This document shows positions 36,043 through 44,785 of a stretch of DNA of 48,352 nt, in pieces. Source of the stretch: Hyphomicrobiales bacterium (GTDB lineage: Bacteria > Pseudomonadota > Alphaproteobacteria > Rhizobiales > CAJQND01); assembly GCA_028285595.1 (NCBI GenBank), contig JANQOW010000077.1, positions 1 to 48,352 of the forward strand, in the 5' to 3' direction. Position numbers and translations under genes: made by a program. The notes beneath the pieces are model-generated. The model did not search any database, had not been told where the DNA came from, and was given only the letters and a program-made list of their open reading frames with translations. Numbering within the stretch: the first letter of the stretch is position 1; the number at the start of each line of letters is the position of its first letter.

Positions 36043-37761
36043 TCCTTCCGCGCGAAGAGGCGCCAGCAACTGCTCGTTGCGCGCCTCGCTGGGGTAAGGC
36101 TTCCAGCTCTTCTTGCGCTCCAGAAAACCAGGCTCAAGGGTGTCGGCAGTCCGCAGTTCCTCCCGCGCCTCATCGAGCAGTCCGCTATGGGCATGGCAGA
36201 GTGCCAGTCTGAAATGCGTGTCGGGTTGATCCGGTTTCATTTGCACCGCGCGCCGGGCCCACTCCGTTGCGCGCCCAGGGTGCCCAAGCGAGAGATACGC
36301 GCGAGAGAGATATCCGAAATAGTGCCAGCGATAGGGGTCACGCGGATTAAGCGTCATCGCCTCTTCAATGATTTCAATGCCCTGCTCAAGCTCACCGGTC
36401 AATGTGAGGCGGTTTCCGACGGCGAAGCTCGCACGAACATCGTTTGGATTGAGCTCTCTGGCCCGTTGCGCTTCGGCCAGGCCGTTCTCTGCATCCCCCG
36501 TCCACACGAAAACGGAGCTCAAGGCCAAATGGGCAAGGGCTGAGGCGTCATTCAACCTGACCGCCCTCCGCCCCGCCTCAAAGGCGAGACGGGTGGCGTC
36601 CTCCCGGTCAATCGCACATCCCATCATCAGGTCATGGGAATGGCTCCACGCCAGATAGGCCCACGCATCGCTGTAGTCACTGGCCCGCTCTGTGGCCTCA
36701 AGAAAGAACTTTCGCGCTTCAATATTGCCCTGGCAGCTGTGCTCCAGAAAATGCGGGATGCCTCGCACCAGAAGATCCCAAGCGGTGATGTCGCTGCTTC
36801 GGCTCTCGGAAAGCCTGTCCAATTCCGCGCGCTCGATCTGATGGCCAACCACCGTCGCAACCCGTGCGGTGATTTCGTCTTGAACATCAAAGATATCGAC
36901 CACATCCCGGTCGAAACGTTCGCCCCAAAGCTCAATTTCGCGCGCGGCATCGATCAATGACGCGCTCACGCGGATCCGGCTCCCGGCCCTTCGGACACTT
37001 CCTTCAAGCAGGTATGTGGCCCCAAGCTCCTTGCCGATATCAGCCGCCTTCGCCGAGCGCCCTTTGAAAGAGAACGTCGAATTGCGCGCGATGACCGGAA
37101 ACGTGCGCCAGTAGGAGATCGCGGTAATGAGGTCCTCGGTCAAACCGTCCGAGAAATAGTCTTGATCGGGGTCACCGGAAAGGTTCTTGAACGGCAGAAC
37201 CGCAATAGGTGGCTTATTGCTGGGAGGCGCCGCGCGCGCCGGGGCATCGACCGCCGGAGCACCGCCCCTCCACGTCCAAACACGAACGGGCTCGTTGATG
37301 TTCTTCAGTGACTTCAAACCTTGATCCACAAAGCTGAGACCGAGGCTCGCCGCCACGTTCTGCTTAACCGTGTCTGACACGGCTATTCCGCCAGGATCAG
37401 CAGCGCCCTCCAGCCGTGCGGCGATATTGACGCCATCGCCCAAAATGTCGTCGCCATCTATGACAACGTCTCCGAGATTGATGCCGATCCGAAAGCTCAA
37501 CGCACCGCCGCCTGCTTGGGCTTGCATGTTCTGTTGCCAATCAATCGCGCACTTGACGGCGTCCACCGCACTTTGGAACTCGGCGAGAATGCCATCCCCC
37601 ATGAGTTTGACCACCCGGCCCCTGTGATCGGCGATGAGGGGTTCGATCATCTCCTCGCGGAGCGACTTAAGGGCAACAAGGGTGCCTTCTTCGTCCGCCC
37701 CGACCAGGCGCGAATATCCAACCACGTCAGCGGCAAGTATGGCAGCGAGCCTGCGGTCCAT
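36034..37761 (-). CDS. Class III adenylate cyclase with TolB-like and TPR domains
   Basis: This 575-residue soluble protein has a class III cyclase domain at residues 1-165: metal ligands Asp12 and Asp56 in AADVVGYSRL and KLMGDGILAEF, and the transition-state residues Asn112 and Arg116 in GDGVNIAARL. A TolB-like N-terminal domain follows (about 190-310, KPPIAVLPFKNLSGDPDQDYF). The rest is TPR-type helices (about 380-570). This architecture is abundant in alphaproteobacteria, where its signals are mostly unknown. Lys53 before the MGDG loop fits ATP as substrate. It has its own promoter region or is read from upstream of 37761. The gene faces the oxygenase with a 9-bp overlap. Confidence 0.92.
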   Translation of the reverse strand: MDRRLAAILAADVVGYSRLVGADEEGTLVALKSLREEMIEPLIADHRGRVVKLMGDGILAEFQSAVDAVKCAIDWQQNMQAQAGGGALSFRIGINLGDVVIDGDDILGDGVNIAARLEGAADPGGIAVSDTVKQNVAASLGLSFVDQGLKSLKNINEPVRVWTWRGGAPAVDAPARAAPPSNKPPIAVLPFKNLSGDPDQDYFSDGLTEDLITAISYWRTFPVIARNSTFSFKGRSAKAADIGKELGATYLLEGSVRRAGSRIRVSASLIDAAREIELWGERFDRDVVDIFDVQDEITARVATVVGHQIERAELDRLSESRSSDITAWDLLVRGIPHFLEHSCQGNIEARKFFLEATERASDYSDAWAYLAWSHSHDLMMGCAIDREDATRLAFEAGRRAVRLNDASALAHLALSSVFVWTGDAENGLAEAQRARELNPNDVRASFAVGNRLTLTGELEQGIEIIEEAMTLNPRDPYRWHYFGYLSRAYLSLGHPGRATEWARRAVQMKPDQPDTHFRLALCHAHSGLLDEAREELRTADTLEPGFLERKKSWKPYPSEARNEQLLAPLRAEGLL

Positions 37762-37794
37762 TCCGACTCTCTTTTGAGACGTTGCTGCCCTCTC

Positions 37795-38202
37795 CTAGTC
37801 CTTCACCTGGTGCACTTCGATGATGTTCCCATCCGGGTCGTAAAAGAAGATCTGTTCCCAGCCGGACATGGCCCATGCCCCATAGTCTGAATAGGGCACG
37901 CCTTTTTCTTCCAGACGTTTTTTGAAGGCGGCGATATCATCGGTGCGAAAGGCCACGTGGCCGCGCTCCACCGGGTTCACCGCATTGCCGGTGCGGAACC
38001 CGCACTCCAAATCCTTCTCGGCAATATGCACCTGCATGTCGCCATCGCTGACGAAGGCCACATCGCCAGGGTAGCCCTGGCCCTTAATCCGTCCTTGGCC
38101 CATCTCAGGTTCCGGGGCCATCTCCAAAACCTCCTGGTAAAACTTGTCCATAGCTGAGACATTGGTGGTGCAGTAATTGATGTGGTGCAGCTTGAGCTTC
38201 AT
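37795..38202 (-). CDS. VOC-family (glyoxalase-like) protein
   Basis: This 135-residue protein has the two beta-alpha-beta-beta-beta modules of the vicinal oxygen chelate fold: KLHHINYCTTNVSAMDKFYQE at the front, GHVAFRTDDIAAFKKRLEE in the middle, and DPDGNIIEVHQV at the end. Metal-ligand candidates are His7, His in ERGHVAF and Glu in IIEVHQV. The members include glyoxalase I, dioxygenases and fosfomycin resistance proteins, so the reaction is open. The frame extends upstream to 38445, but MKLKLHHINY at 38202 is the family start. It is divergent from the aldo/keto reductase, 85 bp away. Confidence 0.88.
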   Translation of the reverse strand: MKLKLHHINYCTTNVSAMDKFYQEVLEMAPEPEMGQGRIKGQGYPGDVAFVSDGDMQVHIAEKDLECGFRTGNAVNPVERGHVAFRTDDIAAFKKRLEEKGVPYSDYGAWAMSGWEQIFFYDPDGNIIEVHQVKD

Positions 38203-38287
38203 GGGCGGCCTTTCTTGAACGGCAGGGGTGCGAAATCGTGCGCGATCGTAGCCGCCGCTTTGGCCCCTGTCACCAGAAAGAGGGAGC

Positions 38288-39286
38288 ATGATGGAAAAGA
38301 GAGTATTGGGACGTACGGGACTTGAGGTCTCCGTGCTCACCTTCGGGTGCGGTGCCGTGGGCGGGCTGATGCCCAAGGGCGACCCGGCCGACCAGCGCCG
38401 GGCGGTGGAACTGGCGCTGGAGGCTGGTGTGAACTTCTTCGACACCGCCCCGCTCTATGGCAACGGCACATCGGAAACCAACCTCGGCCACATTCTCGAG
38501 GAGTTGAAACCGGACATTCTGCTTGGCACCAAGGTGCGCTTGAAGCCGGGCGACACCGCGGACGTGCCGGGCGCCGTCGCGCGCTCTGTGGAAGAGAGCT
38601 TACAGCGCCTGCAGCAGACTCATGTGGATCTTCTCCAGCTCCACAACCCCATCGCCATGCGCCCGGCTGAAGGCGACCTGAGCCCTGATCAGGTGCTCCA
38701 GGATGTGGTGCCGGCCCTGGAGCGGGCCAAACGCGACGGCAAGACCCGCTTTATCGGAATGACCGCCATCGGTGAGACCGAGGCCCTCACCCAAGTTGTG
38801 GAAGCCGAAGCTTTCGACACAGGTCAAATCGTCTACAACATGCTGAACCCCAGCGCATCCAGTGCCATCACCGCCGAATTTCCGGGCCAGGATTATGATG
38901 GCCTTCTCGCCCGCGCAGAAGCAGCCGGCATGGGCGCCATTGTTATCCGCTCTCTTGCGGGCGGTGCGCTTTCAGGTTCAGAGGACCGCCATCCCCTCGG
39001 CATGCCCGTGGTGGCCCCCATAGGTTCAGGTGACGACTATGCAGCCGATGCGGCGCGTGCGCGGCAGTTCTCCGCCCTGCTTGAGGCGGCGGGGTGCGAG
39101 AGCCTTGTGGAGCTGGCAATCCGCTATGTGGCCAGCAACGCAAAAGTGCCAACGTTTCAAGTGGGCCTGGCCACAGTGGAGCAGTTCCAGAAGGCTGCGG
39201 CGGCGATCGAGAAGGGCCCGCTCCCGGCGGATGTTCTGAGCGCCATTGCCGAGATACAGGCCGGCTTTGCAGAGACTAAGGCGTAA
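38288..39286 (+). CDS. Aldo/keto reductase
   Basis: This 332-residue NAD(P)H-dependent reductase is of the aldo/keto reductase TIM-barrel type. The catalytic tetrad is visible: Asp and Tyr in FFDTAPLYGNG, Lys in LLGTKVRL, and His in LLQLHNPIA. It probably interconverts an aldehyde or ketone sugar with its alcohol, or in some subfamilies oxidises an aldose to a lactone. Two in-frame ATGs lie at 38288 and 38291. GGGAG at 38282-38286 suits the second better. The next gene begins 5 bp after the stop, and the two are surely cotranscribed with the SAF-domain dehydrogenase. Confidence 0.92.
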   Translation: MMEKRVLGRTGLEVSVLTFGCGAVGGLMPKGDPADQRRAVELALEAGVNFFDTAPLYGNGTSETNLGHILEELKPDILLGTKVRLKPGDTADVPGAVARSVEESLQRLQQTHVDLLQLHNPIAMRPAEGDLSPDQVLQDVVPALERAKRDGKTRFIGMTAIGETEALTQVVEAEAFDTGQIVYNMLNPSASSAITAEFPGQDYDGLLARAEAAGMGAIVIRSLAGGALSGSEDRHPLGMPVVAPIGSGDDYAADAARARQFSALLEAAGCESLVELAIRYVASNAKVPTFQVGLATVEQFQKAAAAIEKGPLPADVLSAIAEIQAGFAETKA

Positions 39287-39291
39287 CCGCA

Positions 39292-39987
39292 ATGGCAGAC
39301 AGACTTGTCGATCTCTCTCAGCCCATCGTCACGGGACATTTCCGCTGGGAAGTGGAGCGAAAAACCGTAAAGAGCCATGCCGCCGGCGATATTGCACAAA
39401 TCACCTGGTTCGGAGCGGGGGTCCATGGCTTTACCCATGTGGATTCTGAACGCCATTTCGATCCGGACGGGCCGACCTTTGACGATTTACCATTGAGCCG
39501 GTTCGTTGGGCCGGCAGCGGTCGTGGATCTCTCGCACATTGAGGCAGACACCGAAATCAGCGCCGCTGAGGTGGAGGCCGCGGGGGACCATATTGAAGAA
39601 GGAGATATTGTCCTTTTGCGCACCGGGTGGGATCTGCGCGAATCCATCCACCAGGAAACCTTCTGGACCCGGGCGCCTTACATGAGCACCGACGCCTGCC
39701 GCTGGTTCATGAGCCGCAAGATCAGCGCGATTGCCTTCGACTTCCCACAAGATCACTGCATCCGCGACTATGTCACCGGAGCACGCGCGCCTGTTTTGGA
39801 AGAGAACACCACCCATGTGGAGCTGCTGCTGAAGGGCGTCATTATGTTTGAATATCTTTGCAACATGATGTCGCTTGAGCGACGGCGCGTGCAGTTCATT
39901 GGCCTGCCCCTCAAACTTCCCGACATCGACGGTTCGCCGATCAGGGCCGTGGCCGTTGAAAACGACGAGGCCGATCTGATCTCATGA
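39292..39987 (+). CDS. Cyclase-family metal hydrolase
   Basis: This 231-residue protein is of the cyclase/kynurenine formamidase-like family. The family metal-binding motif appears as HGFTHVDSERHF (about residues 45-56), where His, His, Asp and a later His are the usual ligands. DLSQPI at the N-terminus and IVLLRTGW in the middle also fit. Members hydrolyse amide or lactone bonds, including isatin and N-formylkynurenine. A lactone opened after an aldose oxidation by the upstream reductase would be consistent, but that is inference. Its stop overlaps the next start in ATGA (39984-39987). Confidence 0.88.
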   Translation: MADRLVDLSQPIVTGHFRWEVERKTVKSHAAGDIAQITWFGAGVHGFTHVDSERHFDPDGPTFDDLPLSRFVGPAAVVDLSHIEADTEISAAEVEAAGDHIEEGDIVLLRTGWDLRESIHQETFWTRAPYMSTDACRWFMSRKISAIAFDFPQDHCIRDYVTGARAPVLEENTTHVELLLKGVIMFEYLCNMMSLERRRVQFIGLPLKLPDIDGSPIRAVAVENDEADLIS

Positions 39988-41381
39988 ACTACACCGATCT
40001 GCTCGAAAGATTCAGCATCGGGCCTTCCCACACAACGGCTGCGCTGATCGGCGTCGGCCAGTTCGGCCGCACGCTCCTGATGCAATCGCGCCGCCTTCCC
40101 CACATGTCTCTCAATGTGCTCTGCGACCTGGACATGGGGCGCCTGCAGGAAACCTGCCGCAGCGTGGGTCTATCGCCCGATGAGATCGAGGTCTGTGAGG
40201 GTTCAGCCGCTGCGGCCAAAGCCATCGAGGCGGGCAAGCTCGTTCTCACGCAAGATGCCGCCGTCGCCCTTGAAGCCCCGGTGGACGTGATTGTGGAAGC
40301 CACCGGCAACGCGGAGGCCGGCACGCGCAACACCCTCAAAGCAATTGATGAAGGCCGGCACATTGTGTTGGTGACCAAGGAGACCGACAGCGTGGTTGGG
40401 CCGATACTGGCCCAGCGTGCGGCCCGGCACGGGCTGGTGGTCTCCCAGGCGGACGGGGACCAACCCAGCCTTTTGCTCGGGCTCATGTCCTGGGCACGCA
40501 CTTTAGGGCTCGACCTGGTCTGCGCGGGCAAGGCCAGCGAGTATGACTTTGTTTTCGATCTGGAGGCCGGAGAGGTTCGCGCCGAGGGCATCGACACCCG
40601 ATTGCCGCTCACCCCAGATTTGTGGAGCCTTGCGCCAGGCGATCTCGCAGCGTCCATGGCTGAACGGTCTCTCGCACTGTCCACGCTCCCCCAACGCACG
40701 CCCCCGGACTACTGCGAGATGTGCCTGGTGGCCAACGCGTCGGGTCTGAAACCGGACCGGCCTGACTTTCACGCCCCCGTCGCACGGGTCTCTGAGCTGC
40801 CGGATCTGTTCCGCATCCGGGCTGAGGGCGGTGTCCTCGACCGCGATGGGGTGTTGGACATGTTCAACTGCTTCCGCCGGCCTGACGAAGTGAGCGCGGC
40901 GGGCGGCGTCTTCGTCGTGGTGCGCATTCCCGACGAAGAAACCGGCCGCCTGTTTCAGGCCAAGGGCATGCCTGTGAGCGCGGATGCAACGCATCTTCTT
41001 GCCTACAACCCCACGCATCTTTTGGGCATAGAGGCCGCCCTCTCCGTGATCGTGCCCCACCGTTTGGGTCTGGCCACGGGCAGCAACACCGTCAGTCCGG
41101 TATGTGATGTGGCCATGCGGGCCACACAGGCGCTTAAGGCGGGGACCGTGCTGGACGATCACGGCCATCACCATCACCATGTGGACGGCGTGGAGGCTCT
41201 CCTCGTGGACAATTGTGCCTTATCGGAAGGAACGGCCCTGCCCTACTTTATGGCGATGGGATGCGCTCTGATGAGAGATGTGGACGCCGGGGAGGTGATC
41301 ACGCCAGATGCGGTTCGCGCGCCGGAGAGCTCCGTGCTGTGGTCCTTGCGTGCGGAGCAGGATCAGGTGTTTGGGGGGTGA
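39984..41381 (+). CDS. Homoserine dehydrogenase-like oxidoreductase with SAF domain
   Basis: This 465-residue protein has an NAD(P)-binding Rossmann domain (residues 15-160, LIGVGQFGRTLL near 22 and VDVIVEATGNAEAG near 100). A central catalytic region of homoserine dehydrogenase type follows. The C-terminal SAF-like domain (about 395-450) reads VDNCALSEGTALPYFMAMGCALMRDVDAGEVIT across its length. Such enzymes occur in sugar-acid pathways and are often misannotated as FlgA-like or homoserine dehydrogenase. A natural His-rich stretch HGHHHHH lies near residue 395. The ATGA overlap with the cyclase gene shows translational coupling. The substrate is unknown. Confidence 0.85.
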   Translation: MNYTDLLERFSIGPSHTTAALIGVGQFGRTLLMQSRRLPHMSLNVLCDLDMGRLQETCRSVGLSPDEIEVCEGSAAAAKAIEAGKLVLTQDAAVALEAPVDVIVEATGNAEAGTRNTLKAIDEGRHIVLVTKETDSVVGPILAQRAARHGLVVSQADGDQPSLLLGLMSWARTLGLDLVCAGKASEYDFVFDLEAGEVRAEGIDTRLPLTPDLWSLAPGDLAASMAERSLALSTLPQRTPPDYCEMCLVANASGLKPDRPDFHAPVARVSELPDLFRIRAEGGVLDRDGVLDMFNCFRRPDEVSAAGGVFVVVRIPDEETGRLFQAKGMPVSADATHLLAYNPTHLLGIEAALSVIVPHRLGLATGSNTVSPVCDVAMRATQALKAGTVLDDHGHHHHHVDGVEALLVDNCALSEGTALPYFMAMGCALMRDVDAGEVITPDAVRAPESSVLWSLRAEQDQVFGG

Positions 41382-41409
41382 TGTGGGGCTATGGGCCCTC
41401 GCGTGCGCA

Positions 41410-41438
41410 AGGGCGCGGAACAGTAAACCCCGCGCCCT
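41410..41438. terminator. Hairpin between convergent genes
   Basis: AGGGCGCGG (41410-41418) pairs perfectly with CCGCGCCCT (41430-41438) around an 11-base loop. It reaches into the stop codon of the SDR gene and lies 28 bp after the dehydrogenase stop. There is no T-tract on either side, so it would not be a textbook intrinsic terminator but may still end or stabilise both transcripts. Confidence 0.5.
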
Positions 41439-42174
41439 ACGAGCTGCGATCCAAGATCGCCCCACCCGGCATCTGCTGGGTTGGCGTCAATTCAATCAGG
41501 CTCACGTTCACATGCTGCGGCGTGCTGATGGCGTACATCAGTGCGGCCGCAATGTCTTCCGGCTTCAAGGCCTCAAAGCCGGCCATAAACGCCGTCCGGT
41601 CCGCCTCGGTTTTAAAAGCCGTATCAAAGAACTCCGTTGCAATCCGGCCCGGGCATATCTCCGTCTGGCGCACGCCGGACCCCTTAAGTTCCATGCGCAG
41701 ATGCTGGGCGAACAGATGAAGACCACCCTTTGTGGCTCCATAGACAGGAAAGCCTAAAGGATAGAGGCCCGCAATCGAGCCGATATGGACCATATGCCCG
41801 CGTCCACGCTCCACCATGCCGCCCAGCACGGCATGGGTGACATGAATGGCCGCGGAGACATTGAGCTCGATCATCTCGTCGATTTCATCGGCTGTGCTCT
41901 TCAAGAAGCCCTCATAACCCCGCCCCAGGCCGGCATTGTTGACCAGCACATCCACCTCCAGGCCCTTGAGCGCGCCATAAACCGCATCGGTGTCCTTCAG
42001 ATCAAGCACCAGAGGTTCGCAGCCGGTTTCCTCCGCCAACGCGGCGAGGCGGTCTTGCCGGCGCGCCAGCGCCGTCACTTTGAACCCGGCCTCAGACAAA
42101 CTCCGGGTTGCCGCAGCACCGACACCGCCGGACGCGCCGGTGATCAGGGCTGTCTTATAGTCAGGTGCTGGCAT
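41437..42174 (-). CDS. Short-chain dehydrogenase/reductase
   Basis: This 245-residue classical SDR has the cofactor motif TGASGGVGA (residues 12-20), the NNAG motif in VLVNNAGLGRG, the catalytic Ser in HIGSIAGLY and the YGATK active site (Tyr-x-x-x-Lys). The Rossmann fold shows a basic ALARRQDR after the second strand, which favours NADP(H). The start MPAPDYKTALITG at 42174 is the family start. It is the last gene of the seven-gene TRAP operon, 22 bp after the epimerase-like gene. The usual roles are alcohol-to-ketone steps on small molecules. Confidence 0.9.
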   Translation of the reverse strand: MPAPDYKTALITGASGGVGAAATRSLSEAGFKVTALARRQDRLAALAEETGCEPLVLDLKDTDAVYGALKGLEVDVLVNNAGLGRGYEGFLKSTADEIDEMIELNVSAAIHVTHAVLGGMVERGRGHMVHIGSIAGLYPLGFPVYGATKGGLHLFAQHLRMELKGSGVRQTEICPGRIATEFFDTAFKTEADRTAFMAGFEALKPEDIAAALMYAISTPQHVNVSLIELTPTQQMPGGAILDRSS

Positions 42175-42196
42175 GGGGACCTCTTCAGTGCGGGGC

Positions 42197-43108
42197 TTAT
42201 GGATAGCTGGTGGCGTAGCAGCCGGTCTCAATCTCCTCGATTAGAGAAGGCGCCACAGGCGCCCAGCCCAGCTCGCTGCGGGGGCGCTTGGCCCGCACCC
42301 GGCTGTTGGACGCCATGGTGTTATGGGCCGGTCCTTCACCCCATTTGGTCGCCGCATACTCCGCTGTCATCGCCTCGGCCTTGCCGCCAAACCCAAGCAT
42401 CCGGCTGATCGCCTCACACACCTCGCGCATGGAATTCTCACCGTTCTCCGCAAAGTAAAACGCGCCGGCCGGTGCCTTTTCCAGTGCCAGAAGATAAAGC
42501 GCCACAAGATCATCAATATGCACGTTAGACCACGTGTTGGCTCCCGGTCCGATATGTTTGGCCGCACCGTCCGCGCGTGCCAGATCGATAAGCCAAGGCA
42601 CCTGCATGCTGTGTTTGGAGGCCCCGGTGCCCAGCCCGTAGATCAGGCTGGGACAGATGATGACCGCATGCACCCCTTGGTCCGCACCGGCCAGGACCCG
42701 GCGGTTGATCTCCACCCGTGCTGCGCGGCCGGGCGAGGGGGTAAACTCCGTGTCCTCATCAAACACATCTTCGCAGAGCTCTCCGCCATCGGGCTTGCCC
42801 ACGATGGACGACCCGCTGGTGTGCACAAGACGCGCGCCTGATCCGGCAAGGGCCGCCACCAGCGCATCGGCAGAGGCGCCGTGATCGGCATTGGCCGTGT
42901 TGATCACAATGTCTGCCGAACGTGCGGCATCGGTCAGGATCTCGGCGTCATCCAATGTGCCCATCACCGGCTCAATGCCATGGGCCCGCGCCTCGTCAGC
43001 CCGCTCCTCAGAGCGCACCAGCCCGTGCACGGCGGCGCCGCGCGCCATGAGGGCGGCGGCCACAGAGCCGCCGATGTATCCGGTTGCCCCGGTCATGAAG
43101 ATGCGCAT
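42197..43108 (-). CDS. Epimerase-like extended SDR with atypical active site
   Basis: This 303-residue extended SDR has the cofactor motif GATGYIGGSVAAALM near residue 7 and the strand-5 SGSSIVGKPDGG, with NAD-binding extended-SDR features. At the expected site of the catalytic Tyr-x-x-x-Lys the sequence reads around RVEINRRVL, so neither Tyr nor Lys is clearly in place. It may have lost the usual catalysis or use another residue, or act as a reductase-like or regulatory protein, as some NmrA-type proteins do. It lies three bases after the 121-residue membrane protein and before the SDR gene, in the TRAP operon. Confidence 0.8.
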   Translation of the reverse strand: MRIFMTGATGYIGGSVAAALMARGAAVHGLVRSEERADEARAHGIEPVMGTLDDAEILTDAARSADIVINTANADHGASADALVAALAGSGARLVHTSGSSIVGKPDGGELCEDVFDEDTEFTPSPGRAARVEINRRVLAGADQGVHAVIICPSLIYGLGTGASKHSMQVPWLIDLARADGAAKHIGPGANTWSNVHIDDLVALYLLALEKAPAGAFYFAENGENSMREVCEAISRMLGFGGKAEAMTAEYAATKWGEGPAHNTMASNSRVRAKRPRSELGWAPVAPSLIEEIETGCYATSYP

Positions 43109-43111
43109 GGG

Positions 43112-43477
43112 CTAATCCGTCTCCTTATCTGTTGGCTTCTTGATCAGGCGGCCTGACTCTGATTTGCCCTTCTCCATACGCTCGCGGATATCCTCAATAT
43201 GGCTGAGGTCAGAGGCGTTCATGGTGATCGTCTCGCTGCGCTCTTCCACCCAGTCGGGGTCTGTGTGGATGGTCCGCACAATCAGGTAATGCACCAGCAC
43301 CAACACGCCCCAGAGCATGATGGGGATGAAGAGACCCCGGTCTGCAGGCGCAAAATAGCTGAGGGCCATCACGCCCGCGACCACCGCGCCATGGGCCAGA
43401 ATATGCGGTCGCAGCGTGCGGTCCAGCAACACGACCCACGGCTGGTCTTGCTCCGGACCTGGTGTCTCTTCAGACAT
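43112..43477 (-). CDS. Small two-helix membrane protein in TRAP operon
   Basis: This 121-residue protein has two hydrophobic segments (about residues 29-45 and 51-67) preceded by an acidic N-terminus and followed by a charged C-terminal tail of about 50 residues (TDPDWVEERSET and the Lys/Glu-rich end), which should be cytoplasmic. I do not recognise it beyond the general two-TM type. The stop of the 167-residue gene abuts its start codon (TAG then ATG), so the two are coupled. Its position inside the TRAP operon suggests a transporter accessory role. Confidence 0.72.
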   Translation of the reverse strand: MSEETPGPEQDQPWVVLLDRTLRPHILAHGAVVAGVMALSYFAPADRGLFIPIMLWGVLVLVHYLIVRTIHTDPDWVEERSETITMNASDLSHIEDIRERMEKGKSESGRLIKKPTDKETD

Positions 43478-43981
43478 CTATTTGAAGTTCAGGAATGTGG
43501 GCGGCTCAGGCGGCGGTGCAGGCGGGAAGTCCGGATAGCCCCGCGCCACGGCCACGATGCGGAAGGAATAGCGCGCCAGAAGTGCCAAGATGCCCAACAC
43601 CACCAAGCTGTCCACCATCGGTGCGCCGGCGGCCACACGATAGACAAGCACATAAAGGATGCCCGCGAGCGGTGTCGCGCTCATATAAAGCGCCGCGGTA
43701 TAGTTCTTCAGCATGCCAAACAGAACCGCAGCCACCACCACGGAAAAGCTGTAATAGGCGATCCCGAGCGAGCGTCCATCCGGCCCGCCGCGCAAAGCGG
43801 CCAGCGTGATCACGCAGAACAGGATGCCGTGGAGCAGGCAATAGAAGAAGATTTCCGAGTTCGCTTGGCCCTGGTGGAGCTTGTCCACAGGCGTGAAATA
43901 GGGCGTGGTCCGCTCATTCCAAACGTAGCGTTTGAAATACTTGTCCCACTCGACCTGTGGCTTTCCCTCTTTCTTGGGCAA
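43478..43981 (-). CDS. Four-helix membrane protein in TRAP operon
   Basis: This 167-residue protein has a charged N-terminus (KKEGKPQVEWDKYFKRYVWN), then about four membrane spans (45-63, 72-92, 95-113, 118-140) and a proline-rich tail (PDFPPAPPPEPPTF). It has no obvious family. Four spans with cytoplasmic ends is also the topology of a TRAP small permease, so a second Q-like subunit is one possibility, though the sequence does not show it. It starts 3 bp after the dctQ stop and its own stop touches the next start. It is probably a partner of this TRAP system. Confidence 0.75.
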   Translation of the reverse strand: MPKKEGKPQVEWDKYFKRYVWNERTTPYFTPVDKLHQGQANSEIFFYCLLHGILFCVITLAALRGGPDGRSLGIAYYSFSVVVAAVLFGMLKNYTAALYMSATPLAGILYVLVYRVAAGAPMVDSLVVLGILALLARYSFRIVAVARGYPDFPPAPPPEPPTFLNFK

Positions 43982-43984
43982 AGC

Positions 43985-44764
43985 TTACTCCGCAGGTTGT
44001 GCGTCGGATGTCTTCGCTGCCTTTGCGCGTTCTTGCAGAAGGTCCTTGGCTTTCTCCAAATCCAGGCGCTCCTTGCCTTCAATCTTGCTGCCTTCCTCTT
44101 CCGGCCATTCTACGGTGAGCAGCGGGAAGCGGATATTCTGCGGGCCAAAGAGCACGATCACAAGCTGCAGCCATACCGCGATGCCGGCCAGGATGACCAC
44201 AACAACCCCGGCCACCAGGAACGACTTGATGATCCAGCGGTGCGACAAGCCCACGAGCGAAGCGGACACTTCACCGATTTTGTAGGAGTCCTGTGCATAG
44301 ACGAAGGCGAAGTAAGCCAGCACCATGCAGTACGGGATGAAGAAGAAGGTCAGTCCGATGAACTCGATCCAGGCCTTCTTCTTAAACGCCAGGTTCTCGC
44401 GCACAAGATCCACGCGCACGTGGGTGTTCCAGATATAGCCGTAGGCCAGCACAAGCGTGAACATCACGGTGTGGGAATGCCATTGCAACTCCTGCAGCAA
44501 GGTGGAGCCGAAAAGCGGGCTCACATTCTCGATCAACCAGATTTGCATGGTCCCGGTTTTACGCAAGGTCACATCGAACACGGTGATCAGCACCAGCGGC
44601 ACCACAAACCAGGCGCCAAACCGGCCGATCCAATCTACGAACTTTGTGAGCCGGTTGCTCCATTGAAGGGCCGCAGGCAGCTCATCTTCAGAAAGGTGAC
44701 GAAGCTCTTTCTTCTCGGCCTCTTTGACGAGTGCCTCGGCTTCGGCGTGTGTCATCTCACTCAT
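43985..44764 (-). CDS. dctQ: TRAP transporter small permease subunit
   Basis: This 259-residue protein has about four to six membrane segments (residues about 48-70, 92-115, 128-155, 170-195) and the DctQ-type layout. It is longer than the usual 160-200 residues, with a Glu/Lys-rich N-terminus of about 30 residues and a coiled-coil-like C-terminus (ERLDLEKAKDLLQERAKAAK). DctQ pairs with DctM in the membrane, and TRAP systems use a sodium gradient to import substrate delivered by the periplasmic receptor. It starts 21 bp after dctM and is followed within 3 bp by the four-helix protein. Confidence 0.87.
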   Translation of the reverse strand: MSEMTHAEAEALVKEAEKKELRHLSEDELPAALQWSNRLTKFVDWIGRFGAWFVVPLVLITVFDVTLRKTGTMQIWLIENVSPLFGSTLLQELQWHSHTVMFTLVLAYGYIWNTHVRVDLVRENLAFKKKAWIEFIGLTFFFIPYCMVLAYFAFVYAQDSYKIGEVSASLVGLSHRWIIKSFLVAGVVVVILAGIAVWLQLVIVLFGPQNIRFPLLTVEWPEEEGSKIEGKERLDLEKAKDLLQERAKAAKTSDAQPAE

Positions 44765-44785
44765 CGCTAAACCCTCTAAGCTTCG

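Noticed and set aside
43199-44770. 523-codon open frame opposite the TRAP genes
   Set aside because: It crosses the boundaries of three well-supported genes on the other strand, and its product is rich in His, Gln and Arg, as expected of antisense translation.
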